Assembly: GCA_003996215.1 (NCBI GenBank) | Contig: QJPP01007217.1 | Coordinates: forward strand, 558,001 to 622,000 | Length of the DNA stretch: 64,000 nt | Origin: Jaltomata sinuosa | Lineage: Eukaryota > Streptophyta > Magnoliopsida > Solanales > Solanaceae | Direction of reading: 5' to 3' | Part shown: piece after piece, positions 43,400-55,299 of the stretch | How the letters are laid out: every line of letters begins with the position of its first letter | How positions within the stretch are numbered: position 1 is the stretch's first letter | The notes under the pieces: model-generated | Told to the model about the DNA's origin: nothing | Database searches by the model: none | What the model saw: only the letters and a program-made list of their open reading frames with translations | Translations under genes and position numbers: made by a program

Positions 43400-44300
43400 C
43401 AAAGATTGTGAATGTGTGAAGTCAGATCATGTCAAACTTTCTGATTTCTGTTTTGAAGTCTGAAAAATTCATACTTTTATATGACTTTACTTACTAGTAA
43501 AGTTCATGCCCTTTTAACATTGTATGGTTCTGTGAATATTTGAATGTTGAGTGACAGTTTTATTCTTTGATGAGTTTATCCATTGGTGTCAATGTACCAC
43601 TCTTGTTCTTTGGCTCACTCACTGTATGCATAAAATCCCTTCTGAATTGTACCTATCATTGAGAATAACATTGTTGTATTCAATAAGAAAATAACCATTT
43701 GATGAATCTTCCACAGAGAGGAGTTTTCAGTGAATGGAACATTGACAAATATGAGAAAAAATGATATGAAACTCGTTTCTGCAGAAAGGGGGTTTTCATA
43801 GTCCTGCATATGCCCCAAATTTTCATAGCCTTAAGCTCTTTGTTCTCTTTCATGAATATATGCAGTAGCCTCAAAAACAGCAACTACCATATTAGGTTCT
43901 TTATACGCGGTAGCCTTCTTAAACTTCATGATAAACATTCCCGGGGAGAAGTCTGCCCAATCACATGATAGTAAAAAGAAGCAGTTTAGTGTATATTACA
44001 ATCTAATAGTATATATCATACTGTTAAGAATGGTTTGGCTATATATATAAGGCTTCTCAAGCAAAATAAACTGGAGCTTAATGTATGAACTATTCGATAA
44101 TTGTAATTGTTGTGACGGGGGAAATAGGCAAAAGGAACTCGAGAAAGTAAATTGAAGAACATTAAGAATGATTTGTATATAATACATTCTATGAAAGTTT
44201 GTGGAAAGAAGACTAAGGATTATTTTTACACCACAAAATTAAAGCAATGTCAGAAAACAGATGATCTAAATTTGCTGCTCATTCGAGAAGCACTTGTGGA
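43400..44300. other. 3' flank of the cyclin gene and intergenic DNA
   Basis: The cyclin 3' UTR probably ends in 43440-43600. The rest is AT-rich with no supported gene; two short overlapping frames at 43615-43883 lack any family resemblance. Confidence 0.45.
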
Positions 44301-44503
44301 GTTAGAGGAATAAGCCCTGTGCACGAAGCATCCCATGTTCACGCAGGGTCGAGGGAAGGGCGCACCCAAGGGGTGTGATGTAGGCAGCCTACCCTGATAC
44401 AAGCATCAATAGCTTATTTCACAGCTCGAATCCGTGACATATAGGTGACACGGAGACAACTTTACCGTTTCTCCAAGGCTCCCCTTCTGTTAGAGGCATA
44501 AGC
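44301..44503 (-). mobile_element. tRNA-derived SINE (Au-like), minus orientation, with 15-bp target duplication
   Basis: The element is 44316-44488. Read on the minus strand it starts ggagccttggagaaacggta, contains a B-box-like ggattcgagc, and continues through gggtaggctgcctacatcac to a C/G-rich end, which is the body I associate with Au-type plant SINEs. Flanks gttagaggaataagc (44301-44315) and gttagaggcataagc (44489-44503) are a target duplication with one difference. Confidence 0.75.
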
Positions 44504-44692
44504 AATCATTAACATTTGACGAGTTAAATGGGAGCCCATTGTAGTATGTACACATACAAGGAACTGCCTTCAGCTATAAATCTGTTGTGCTAGAACATCT
44601 TATAGTTGGTATTATACACAACAAAAAGAAGAATGAATTACCCATTTCTTAGTTTTCGGGTTTGAACGAAAACAAAAACATGTGCTTCAGAA

Positions 44693-45277
44693 CTACCTAC
44701 AAGAATCTGCAGATTCGTCATTGACTTTAACCTTCGTCCCACAGCAGCTCTTTCTCTCGTGTGCTTCCACTTTCTTTTTACCAGAGCAAGCGCCGCCTTG
44801 ATCATGTGATGCCTTCCCAAGATCTGGCATCCTCTCGATAAACTCTTTATTCTCTTTCCACACCTCTCCATTTGTATATACCTCCTTCTTCCATATTGGA
44901 ACCGATGCTTTAAGTTCATCAATCAGAAACTTGCAAGCATCCAATGCATCTGCTCGATGGACAGAAGAGATTGCAACAAATACACTAGTCTCTCCAACAG
45001 GAACAGTACCCAAGCAGTGAGCAACTGCAATCGAGTGGATATCCCATGATGCTCGGGCAGAAGAACAAAGGGATTTAAGACAACGTACTGCCATTGGAAC
45101 ATATGCTTCATACTGTAGCTCTAAGACTTCTTTACCATCAAATGTATCACGTGTTGTACCAGCAAATGTTGCTATAGCTCCACATTTGGGAGAACTAACA
45201 TAACCAATATATTTGTTGAAGTCTATTGGGCTATTCTCTTCCAAGATCTCAATGAGATTTCTATCCTCATCAGCCAT
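44693..45277 (-). CDS. MOCS2B: Molybdopterin synthase catalytic (large) subunit
   Basis: 194 residues from ATG 45277. It is the MoaE-type subunit that, with the small sulphur-carrier subunit, inserts the two dithiolene sulphurs into precursor Z to make molybdopterin in the cytosol. Family features include FAGTTRD at about 38-44, YEAYVPMA, HCLGTVPVGE at about 87-96, SSVHRADALDAC at about 104-115 and VPIWKKE at about 126-132; the lysines there match the catalytic region of E. coli MoaE. After RMPDLGK a Cys-rich basic tail of about 35 residues (with KSCCGTK) extends beyond bacterial relatives. A 5' UTR intron runs 46257-45287 (donor CAG/gtaagt, acceptor ttacag), so the open frame upstream of MADEDRN is intronic and that Met is the start. 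Probably shares a promoter region with CDKC. Confidence 0.92.
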   Translation of the reverse strand: MADEDRNLIEILEENSPIDFNKYIGYVSSPKCGAIATFAGTTRDTFDGKEVLELQYEAYVPMAVRCLKSLCSSARASWDIHSIAVAHCLGTVPVGETSVFVAISSVHRADALDACKFLIDELKASVPIWKKEVYTNGEVWKENKEFIERMPDLGKASHDQGGACSGKKKVEAHERKSCCGTKVKVNDESADSCR

Positions 45278-45718
45278 TTGAATCACCTGTAATTCCAAAA
45301 AACACCTCAAAACAAAAACAACTAGGCTTCAATTCCAAACAAGTTGGGGGTCGACAATATGAATCTTCATTATCCATGTCGTGCTATTTTACCCATCTCA
45401 ATCCAAAGAGTTTTACACGTATGAGAACTAGAAATAACTAACATCACACACTTCTTCGAGTAGCTGTCCGCCATTTTTCTTCCTTCTTCCCATTTTAAAC
45501 GAAACTATATCGCAGAAAAAATTAAATAAGATTTGTAGTATCAAATTAAACGGGAAGGGATTAGACAGGACAGCACCAGAAGATTAAGTTTCATATAAGT
45601 TTTATCTGTTACCATAGAATATAATTATCCAACTATACCCTTAAACAATCAACTTCAGCTCATGATCTTGGATTATAATTCTCAAAAGACCGCTTTCATG
45701 AACTCCTAAATCCAACAA

Positions 45719-45960
45719 ATTGGAGTTCACTCCTTCTGTCCCAATTTATACGACATTTTTTTGCTTATCTATAGTCAATTTAACTAGCCTTTGAAGCTAA
45801 ATTGGATTATATCAACTCAATATTTTAAGTATACGGAAAAAGAAGTATAAGTTGCGATTCTTCACATTTCGATATGCTAAAAAGAAATACATTTTAAATG
45901 TCTGCCAAAGTTTACATCGTTAGAATCTCGAGAAGCAAAAAGTGTCACATCAAATCAACT
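45719..45960. repeat. MITE-like fragment in the MOCS2B leader intron
   Basis: Begins actccttctgtcccaattta, the hallmark end of an abundant Solanaceae inverted-repeat MITE, inside the 971-bp 5' UTR intron. Related ends occur at 32332-32360, 54911 and 63705. Confidence 0.45.
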
Positions 45961-46257
45961 CAGGGCCAACTGATTGAGATTATAGGAAAATCATTGTTAA
46001 AAATTGATTTCAAATACAAGGATTTGAGAATTGAGATACTTAGATATTATAATCAGTTCTGAAGAAGAAAAAAATAGATTAATAAGGTAATGAGATGGAT
46101 TATATTAATTACATTACCTAGTACAGAAAAAAACTGCCAAATAATAAATATTCTTTCACTTTGATTTGTTTTCATGATATATACTATGCTTAATTAAAAG
46201 TAAAGAAGATAACCCTTTTGAGGATTTGTAGAAAAGATTGAATCTTTGAAAACTTAC

Positions 46258-47140
46258 CTGGCTGGTTGTTGAAACCGCAGCTTTAGTTTGGAGTTTATCT
46301 TTCTGATCCAGACTAGTAGAAGTTGACGATCTTTGGCAGAGAAAAATGACAAAAATGGTCCTTTGTTTTTTAGAGGATGTTCAAAATAGTACCTTCAGTA
46401 TCAATTGAGCAACTTTGGTCCTTTTAAGTTTGTCAAAGATGAGCACTTTTTGTTTCCGTCTATAATTATCAAACTCTAATCGTTAAACTTAATTGAAATT
46501 GTGAGAATTGTTCTCTACTAAATCTACTTATAAGTTCGACTAATTTACAAGTATTCTCACAATACATTTTTTTATATATCCTAAATCAAGCTCGACAAAA
46601 ACAAGATTATAGAAATCATGCTCTTCGCTTTCTTACTATAAGAATACAAGCCAAGAAATTAAAATCACAACATAAACATTCTTTATTTAACAATTTTAGA
46701 GTGCTTTTGATTTGCTTGGTGTTTTATTTTTTTAAATTTTTTTTTACATGAGATAGGGAAGGAGAAATAGAAAAAAAAAATACAAGGTAAGAAATCGAAT
46801 CCTCGTTCAGATAGACAAGTTCTTGGATTATTAAAATCATGTTTTTTGCATTTTGATAAATATATACACCTAACTTATACTAAAAGGGTATACTATATAT
46901 ATTGAGGACATAAACATAGCATTAACTACTCCTCTAGTGCCCAAATGTCTTCTTTCTTTTTGCCCTTTTCAGATTCCACAAATACTCTTTTCTTGAATTT
47001 AGAGTCACTCCACCAGTCTCCCAAACTGCTAGCTTTTTCTTCTTATTCCTCAATTCTTGATTTGATCTTTCCTTTAATTTAATCAAAACCCTAGTATTTT
47101 TCTAGCTGAATTATTTGGAGGAATTGAAGATCAGTGAGAG
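46258..47140. promoter_or_regulatory. Divergent promoter region between MOCS2B and CDKC
   Basis: The first MOCS2B exon (about 46258-46345, minus) and the CDKC leader (C/T-rich, about 46960-47140, plus) face away from each other with roughly 600 bases between. The interval is AT-rich, with T runs at 46728-46745 and no other gene. Shared regulation is possible but not shown. Confidence 0.5.
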
Positions 47141-50100
47141 ATGGCAATAGCTGCACCAGAACAGCTTAATCTTACGGAAGCTCCAACATGGGGGTCTAGA
47201 ACCGTTGATTGTTTCGAGAAATTGGAGCAGATTGGTGAAGGCACTTATGGGTCAGTTCTTGTTTTTTTTTTAATTATGTATTCTACATATAGTGTGTGCG
47301 CTTTTACTTTGAGCCCAGGGTCTATCGGAAACAGTCTTACACTGGGTCTGTTGTTGTTGTTGTTGTTGTAGTGTGTGTGTGTGTGTGTGTGTGTGTTAAA
47401 GACTTAAAGTTATCAAATTTTTTTTGTTTAAAAGGCATACTATTGAGTATTGGAATGAAATGGGTTGAAATAGAAAGGAATGAATGCATAGGATTTATAT
47501 AAGTGGACCTCAATTATATGCCTGAGATCCTGTATATTCACTACCTTCCCCAGACCTCACGTGTGGAATTACACTGGGATTGTTGTTGTTGTTGTAGTGT
47601 GTGTGTGTGTGTGTGTTATTAAAGACTTAAAGTTATGATTTTTTTTTTGTTTAAGGAAACTTACTATTGAGTATTGGAATGAAACGGGTCCGAATAGAAC
47701 GGAACAAATGCATAGGAATAATATAATCCACCTCAATTATATGCCTGAGATCCTGTGTGTTCACTATTTCATTGCTTGTACTAAGAGAATTTGTGGATTA
47801 GGATGCTATTTGCTGCAAGTTTTAGTCTTGTCTCCTTTAACCTTTCACGCGTATTCTTTTGTCCAGAATTCGTTGCAAATTTGAAATTTTTATGTGGAAA
47901 ATGTAGGTATTTTGCAAATGGAAGACATTTGGTGTTTGTGAGCTGAAAAGTTAGTAGAGCTGTATTTTAGCTAATAGAGTCGCGGACAAAGAAAATTGGG
48001 CTTAAAGGTCTCGGTTTTTTTGGCTTATAGTGTCGAAGACAAAAATTTCAGCTCAAAGTTCTCAGCTTTTTGTATCTCATTGAAAGAGTAGATCATTTTT
48101 TTTTATAAATAAGCGGAGAGGTAACTAAAAAACTGTTTTAAACTATCTACTCATATTCATTTTGCAACTTACACCAAAATGCCGAAAGAGAGACTGTTAT
48201 ACTTCAACTCAACTGACGTTTTTTGTCCAAAACATCTGTAGTTCCTTCATTTCCGTAGTGACCACCATATACATGCTGGGATGGTTTCCCAAATAAGGGT
48301 TCCTTCACTGATCTTGGCATAACCCCCTTCACATAACAAATGCTTAGAATCATCTGCCATAGCCATATCACTGTGGGGCAATGTAGGAAGAGACAGTGTG
48401 CATCTTCTGTCTCCCTTTCACACATGTAACATCTGTTGCGAAGGACAGATATCTCCGCTGCAGATTTTATTGGGCAAGAACTGTCTCATATGCCGAGCTG
48501 GGATCGATGTCCTATGACCCATTTTGTTTTTAAGTCCCGTAAAAAATGACTCCCAGAGTCTTTCACTTATAGCTTTTGTATTCTTTGGGAAAACAATGCT
48601 AGATGATAAGATTGGCAGCAGACTCAATCAACACTATTTCGACCACAAAAAAAACGGAGTTCAATCAGGACACTGTTTTAGTCAAAATCCATTTGCACTT
48701 TCTTAACAAGAAAAGGCAGATCCTTTTATTTTTTGCTATTTTAACACTAAAATAGAATCAAGGATAGATGGTGACGAACGCTTTCCAGGTCCTTCTTTTG
48801 TTTCCTGTTTATCTCACTAAAGTAATTTGTCCTTAATAAGGAGTAGGGAGTATCAAATATCGCATGCGCTTTATAGAAACTCTGAGGTTGTCTTAGACTT
48901 TACTCTCTTCTAACCCAAGAATGGAAGGTTTCAGCTACACAAAACTGATTTTAAGATTCACTTACCAAAACTTACCAATGAGAACATCAAAACCAATTGG
49001 AATCCAAATGACTTGGCAGAAAGAATCTTAGGTATCAGTCAGATTAGGGGTACCAACATTTAGCATGCCAGTTCAAGTGTTTGGTCTAATCATGTCTAAT
49101 GGATTCTGTTGGGAGTGATATTTTATAAATGAAAATTATTCACGTATTCAAAAAATATTTGAAAATTTTTCAACATTTGTGTTATTCGAAAATTTCTAAC
49201 CGAGGCTTAAGCTCTCTGTCCCATTAGGTCTGTGGAATTTAAGTTTCTGCATTAATAGCCTTGTCCTACGCTATATTGAGTTCTTTTCTAAATCAGCATA
49301 GTTATTAAGAGTACAATTGATATATGTTTTTGTTTATGTCAAATAGGAAACATGTATGGGTCATAAATTTTCTTCTTAATGTTCTGGAAGAGAAGTTTGT
49401 TATTGACAAGTGTATAGGTGGGAACATGTAACTTTGATGTGCTATACTGTGCTTCTGAAAGTGGATATGATTCTAATACAAATCAAAAGGCAAACGTGAT
49501 TGTTAGATTCTAAATGGGGGGAGTAGTTAGTTTATCCGTTTTTTAGTTTGAACTGTAACTGTAGAAAAAGGATGACTACCTGAACTGGTGCTCAACAATT
49601 TGTTCATTAATGTACAACTGTTATGTGGCATATCTTTTACCTTGCAGTCAAGTGTACATGGCAAAAGAAATTAGAACAGGGGAAATTGTTGCTTTGAAGA
49701 AGATACGCATGGACAACGAAAGAGAAGGGGTGAGCTTCTTATTTTAAATATGATTTGCATTTTGTTCGTTCTTTCAAACTCTTCTCACTGAAGCTTTTCT
49801 TAACTTTCTTATGCAGTTTCCAATAACTGCTATACGTGAAATTAAAATCTTAAAGAAGCTGCACCATGAGAATGTGATTGACCTGAAAGAGATTGTAACA
49901 TCTCCAGGTAAGATTATATACATGCTTTCCTCTTGTGTCATTTTCACTATTTCTAATGGGCTCTTATTTACCTGAACTTAAAAACCACATACAAAAGTTA
50001 AGTGTCCTTTTCACTTGCCCTTTTTTGTGGGTTTTTTTTTAACTATGAAAAGAACCATACAAAAGTTTATGCCCTTGCAATTGCATTGCCAGCAAGAACT

Positions 50101-53100
50101 TCTTTACCTTATTAAACATTTCTTGTGAATGTATTAATTTTTGCTTGCATTAACTGTGATCTTCATCAATATCTAACTATATTCAACTATGTAACTGAAC
50201 TTAATTGCAAAAAAAGGTCCTTTTGATATCAGATTTGACATTATTAAAAGGTCCAAATAGTTTTGTGAAAGTTTAGTAATTATTGTATCCTCTTTTTTTT
50301 GTTGTTCTTTATTTTGTGGTGAACAGTCCTGTGAAAATATCAATTTTTAATTGTTGCAGGTCGTGAGAAGGATGAGCAAGGGAGGCCAGGCAAGTCTTTC
50401 TAAAATCAGTTTTAGTTTCATATGGTGCTTTTACTGCCCCACCACCCCCCGAACCCCCGGGCCTGATGTCACTTCTGATTTAATTGTGTTTGTCATATTT
50501 GAAGTAAACATATGACTTCATTTGCAGATGGTAACAAGTATAAAGGTGGAATCTACATGGTCTTTGAGTACATGGACCATGATTTGACTGGGCTTGCTGA
50601 TCGTCCTGGAATGAGATTTTCCGTTCCACAGATAAAGGTAGCATAATTTGGAAAGAACGTGTTTGGTAGCATCGCTGAGCAAAATTAGATGCTTGAAAGA
50701 AGAGAGTGAGTAGGATGTTGATATTCACTTTCTCTTTTGCAGTGTTACATGAGGCAGCTTTTGACGGGGCTTCACTATTGCCATGTGAATCAAGTACTTC
50801 ACCGTGATATTAAAGGTTTGATTTAGGAAATTCATGCTGATTTTGTAATTTCAAGTTCTCCAAGTGTGGTGATAAAGTCTTCTTTTCCGTGTAGGTTCCA
50901 ATCTTCTGATTGACAACAAAGGCAATTTAAAGCTCGCCGATTTTGGGCTTGCTCGATCCTTCTCAAATGATCACAATGCAAATCTTACAAATCGTGTGAT
51001 TACTTTATGGTACAGGTATGATTTGTGGGATACCAATACTTTGATGTAAGCTGGATTTCATTTTAAATTCTCTTCTTGTGTGAGTGGTGACTTGTGGTAT
51101 ATCAAGCAGACCACCTGAGCTTCTTCTTGGGACCACAAAGTATGGTCCAGCCGTTGATATGTGGTCAGTTGGTTGCATCTTTGCTGAGCTGCTTCATGGA
51201 AAACCAATCTTTCCAGGGAAGGATGAGGTAGCTGATGTTTTCTGTCAGTTAAATGTCCTAAATCTTACAAAAGTAGTGAAGATGTAAGCTTTTAGTCTAA
51301 CTAAAATACACTTCACTATTCTTGGCCTTACAAAGACCGTCTATGGTCTTAAGGAATAATAGTAACAGCTTGCGCTTGAAAAGAATTGTGATGGTGATGT
51401 TTGCCTAATGTATATCTTTTTTTCTTTTCTGTGAGGGCTTTTCTTTGGGGGATAAGTATGTAGGTGCCTGGTGTTGCTTTATGTCTGATTCCGGTTGGCT
51501 GATGGTATGCCTGATTAATCATCGTGTCTTAAGACTGTTCAAGACAACTGATTGCTTCTACCTTTAATTTGTTGCATCACTTAGATTTAAATATTCACCG
51601 TCAGAGTTCTTTTATATTTGAGCTGTGGTGCACCAGCTTATGACAAGATTTAAAGATCTTCATTCTACTAAATTTTTTGATAGGAAAGGTATAGATCTTC
51701 ATTCTACACCTGTTTGCCTAGGATTTTAAAAAACACAAACTGCAGTATCTGCATTAATCCAAATTAATTATGATTTTCAAACTTTCTTGTCACTTATGGA
51801 GCTTTAAAGCAAGAACTTGACTTGTTTGATGTTTTGTGTATTTTCACAATTTTCTTTTCCCGAATAACTCAACTTAAAAGCAGTACATGTGTTAATGTGA
51901 CTGTAGGTTGTGTCGAATTTCTAGTGTGTGGTGAATAACCCTCTTTTACATTGATTTCAGCCAGAGCAGCTGAACAAAATTTTTGAGTTGTGTGGCTCTC
52001 CAGACGAGGTTAATTGGCCTGGAGTTTCCAAGATTCCATGGTATAACAATTTCAAACCATCAAGGCCATTGAAAAGACGTCTAAGGGAGGTTTTCAGACA
52101 GTAAGTAAACTATACATGATTATTTGCTCTGTTCCGCAGCATAGTTATTGGTATTAAATAGATGTTCATGTATTTATACTATTGTGTCTCTTGCTTTAGC
52201 TTTGATCGACATGCTTTGGAGTTGCTTGACAAGATGCTGACACTTGACCCATCTCAGGTATCAGTTTCTCTGGCATGTATGGCATTCTTATGCTTGTTCT
52301 AAGTAGTGGAGTACAAGACAATGTTGAAACTCATATTTGAAAAGGTTTATTCAGATGTTCATGTGCCATGGTGCTTTTTAGACCAAAGCTAGCATGTCCC
52401 AAGTTCATCATATTTTCTAGTTTATGTTGATCACTTTCAAACGTTGTTTGGGGGTAAAGACGAGCAAATAAAATGCCACATTCTTTTGCTTATTTAATTC
52501 TCCATTGTAGTTACGATTTACTTCTGTATAAGAAATTTCACAGAGTAACCAGATTTTGGGAGAGTTTAGTTAAGTGATAATTTATTATTATTCTTAAAGG
52601 TTATTTGATCTTTTTGGGATGTTTGGTCTATAAGCTAATTAGGTTCCTAAACCATCTTATCTTTGAATTGTGGACCGAGTGGAACTTCCATTGATGTTTG
52701 TAAGATTTTGGGCTTTCAGTACTACTGATGACGCTATTAATTGTGCCATAGATCAACATGACCGACTCTGGTAGTCCACATTCTCCAATATCCATCCCCT
52801 CTGCAGAATCGGCTCATGAGATTTGCATCTGTCAACAAATTGAAATGTGAATACCCTGCAGTAGTCTCATTGCATGAGCAAGTGCTATCATTATGCATTA
52901 CCTTATCAAAAAAAATGCTATCACTGTGCATTAAAAATGTGTGGCTATCTATTCCAATGCCAATTGGATGGTAAGGAATAGTTCTTATGAATGATGTCAA
53001 TGTCCTGACTGACTTGCTTTTCTACTTTTTATCTTGTCAAGAGAATATCAGCCAAGGATGCACTTGATGCTGAGTATTTCTGGACTGATCCACTACCATG

Positions 53101-53748
53101 CGATCCAAAGAGGTATTTCCTTCTAGATAATCTTTTTTCCTTAAAATTATCAAAAAAGAGATTCTCTATGAATTCTGTATATGTTCTAGTGAGCAACTTT
53201 GTTAATTAGGACTTGTTTGCTTGAGCAGTTTGCCAACCTATGAAGCTTCACATGAGTTCCAGACAAAGAAAAAGCGTCAGCAGCAGAGGCAGCACGAAGA
53301 AGCAGCTAAACGTCAGAAACTGCATCACCAGCAGCAGCATGGTCGGCTTCCACCAGTTCAGCAGTCAGGGCAAGGACATACTCAAATGAGACCAGGGCCA
53401 AATCCCCCAATGCATGCATCCCATCCTCAGGTTGCTGGCGGACCTAGCCACCACTATTCAAAGTCACATGGACCTCCAGCAGGACCAGGCAGATATCCAG
53501 CTGGTGGAAATCCTTCTGGAGGATACGGTCACCCTACTCGTGGCCAAGGTGGAGGAGCTTATGGCAGTGGTCGATATCCTCCTCAAGGAAGGGGTACCCA
53601 ATATGGTTCAGGAGGAATGCCAGGAGGCGGTGGTCCCAGGGGAGTTGGAGGCCCTAATTATCCTCACGGTGCCCCATATGGGTCTTCCGGTACTGGACGT
53701 GGCTCAAATGTGAATCGCAACCAACAACAATACAATTGGCAGCAGTAA
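47141..53748 (+). CDS. CDKC: C-type cyclin-dependent kinase (PITAIRE CDK, CDK9-like)
   Basis: Twelve exons (47141-47250, 49648-49729, 49817-49907, 50360-50389, 50528-50637, 50743-50815, 50895-51015, 51110-51227, 51961-52100, 52200-52257, 53042-53112, 53229-53748) give 507 residues in consistent phase. Kinase features are GEGTYG at 32-37, ATP-site lysine in VALKK (K54), PITAIRE at 66-72 (the cyclin-binding helix signature of plant CDKC), HRDIKGSN with catalytic D163, DFG at 181-183, and T-loop TNRVITLWYR with likely activating T197. The C-terminal 140 residues are Gln/His- then Gly/Pro-rich, with KKKRQQQRQ. CDKC pairs with cyclin T as plant P-TEFb and phosphorylates the RNA polymerase II tail in the nucleus. 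Intron 4 is GC-AG. Intron 1 (2.4 kb) holds repeats and a LINE relic. Confidence 0.94.
47300..47635. repeat. Duplicated SINE-tail/(TTG)n(TG)n block in CDKC intron 1
   Basis: A unit of about 240 bases appears twice: a SINE end (acactgggtctgttgttg; then acactgggattgttgttg), a (TTG)n(TG)n microsatellite at 47347-47396 and 47579-47617, and a shared continuation aaagacttaaagttat, later 'ctattgagtattggaatgaaa' in part. Local tandem duplication; the TG tract will be length-variable. Confidence 0.7.
48180..48640 (-). mobile_element. LINE 3' fragment (zf-RVT domain) in CDKC intron 1
   Basis: Minus-strand frames encode CYMCERETEDAHCLFLHC followed by LWQMI, the zinc-binding domain at the C-terminus of plant LINE reverse transcriptases, and upstream a fragment (RLWESFFTGLKNKMGH) that may be the preceding part. 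Frames shift several times. A truncated, non-functional insertion in antisense orientation to CDKC. Confidence 0.65.
50390..50527 (+). other. GC-AG intron 4 of CDKC
   Basis: Exon 4 ends ggaggccag and the intron begins gcaagt; the acceptor is catttgcag. Protein context GRPD-GNKYKGG is continuous only with this junction, and no in-phase GT is available nearby. The -1G and +3A to +6T positions are perfect, as expected for GC donors. Confidence 0.85.
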
Positions 53749-53749
53749 T

Positions 53750-54180
53750 GCTTCATTCCTGCTACAATAAGGTAAGCAAAATGTGCAAACTATGTGAAAT
53801 ATTAGAAGCAAAGTGTGGATTGGAATATCGCACACTTCATTGGTTTTCTGATCCACCTCATGCATGGCAAGAGAAGGGAGGCAGCGTGTGGGAGGGCATC
53901 GAACGAGCCTGTTTATACGGAAAGTTGTCGTGCTGAAGCTTACGTAAAATATGTATGTTATGTTCTATGGACATTGTCTTATGTTGTCTATCCATGGCGA
54001 AAATTTACTTGTGAACAGAAAAACCATAAATTTAAACTCTGCTAAGGAGCACTTATTTCATCCATTTGTGGTGAATATCTTTTGTTTGAATACTGAAGTT
54101 TACTTATTATGAATCATAAATTGAGATCCAAATGTATAACAGCTCTTTTATATTTGTGAGCTTAATTAATTCGAAATATG
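53750..54180. other. CDKC 3' UTR and flank
   Basis: Continues the transcript of CDKC, probably to about 54030. Short frames here (53736-54045) are UTR translations without support. Confidence 0.45.
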
Positions 54181-54697
54181 AGCTGTATCGCCTGTTAGTA
54201 TTTATTTCTAGACTTGTGTAGATTGTTATGTATTTTTTTTCGCATAATGTGTATGTGAGTGCGTTATAATCCAATGCTCTGATACCAATTGTTAGGCGAT
54301 CAAGAGCTAAAGAAGAACTCAAAATGTTGCAAAACTGGGCAAGGAATCCTCAGAGAACTGGAAGAAGCAATTTGAGAATTTCAAAGAGGAAGAACTGAGA
54401 AGATTAGGGAGGAAAAAAAGTGTACAATGACAACAACGTACCCAGTGTATTTCCACAAGTGCAGTCTAGGGAAGGTAGAGTGTACACAGACCTTATTCAT
54501 ATCTCGTGGATATAGAGAGACTGTTTGCAAAAGACCCTCGGCTCAAGTAACCGAGGAAAGAAAAGTGTATTTATCATAAATTTCATCAATCCAATGTACA
54601 AGTCTTGTTTTTATAGAAGGGATATTGAAAAAAGTCCCAGGTTAGCAGGAAAATCGACCAACTTCCCATGTTATTCTATCAAATCTACTACTTAACA
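54180..54697 (-). mobile_element. LTR retrotransposon fragment: LTR plus tRNA-Met primer-binding site
   Basis: A probable LTR at 54290-54697 (TGTTAGGCG ... CTTAACA, with TGTTA/TAACA inverted ends) adjoins gctctgatacca at 54276-54287. On the minus strand that is TGGTATCAGAGC, the classic plant primer-binding site for initiator tRNA-Met, two bases from the LTR end. About 100 bases of possible internal sequence remain and no coding region. The LTR is itself interrupted by a SINE (54425-54552). Confidence 0.75.
54409..54569 (-). mobile_element. SINE (TTG-tailed family) inserted in the LTR, with target duplication
   Basis: The element is about 54425-54552: the reverse of a SINE, with caatgacaacaacgtaccca at its tail side, then 'gggaaggtagagtgtacaca' and 'atagagagactgtttgc'. 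Flanks gaggaaaaaaagtgta and gaggaaagaaaagtgta are a 16-17 base target duplication. This insertion is younger than the LTR around it. Confidence 0.7.
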
Positions 54698-54910
54698 ATT
54701 AGGTATAACGTCAAATAAGGATGCTAATAAAGTAAAAATATACATTATTAATTATGATTAGGTGATAATTATGTATATTCAAACACATGTAATACATCCA
54801 TTGATTTGAGGTAAACACCTAACACGGATAAGTTTTTATCTTTTTCCTCTTTTCTGTTTTAGTAAAAGTATTCTGATTACTTTCTTAGCTTTCCTTCATT
54901 ATTAAAAATT

Positions 54911-55290
54911 GTTACTCCTCTCGTTTTACTTTATGTGATTATATTTCTTTTTTTATAATTTATTTCAAAAAGGATGTTACCTTTTTGAATTAGAAAATAA
55001 TTTAACTTTAACCATTTTTACCTTCAATGACAAGCTTTTAAAGTCACATAAATGTAATTAGATTTTCTTTTATGAAAGTTGAAAGAAATGTAATGGCATG
55101 TTCAAGATCAAAAGTTTAAAAAAAATTACCCTTTTCCTTAAATTTTGTGAATCTTTCTTTGGCATAACCATATAATATTTAAAATTTACTCGCTCGACTA
55201 ATTCCGATTCGCTAGGCGTAAACTTCTAATTGAAGTGACCTCAATTAAATAGGATCACATAAATCGAAACAAAATGGGACAAATATTATT
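54911..55290. repeat. Inverted-repeat MITE (TACTCCCTCCGT family)
   Basis: Left end ttactcctctcgttttactt with atgtgattatattt; right end tcacataaatcgaaacaaaa with tgggacaaatatt, which are approximate inverted repeats. No coding content. Confidence 0.5.
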
Positions 55291-55299
55291 TGTGATGAC

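Noticed and set aside
44638..44922. Arg/Lys-rich minus-strand frame overlapping MOCS2B
   Set aside because: It is a shadow in another frame of the MOCS2B coding region.
53414..53713. Alternative frame overlapping the CDKC C-terminal exon
   Set aside because: The Gly/Pro-rich kinase tail gives long shadow frames; the spliced kinase frame continues correctly to the stop at 53746-53748.
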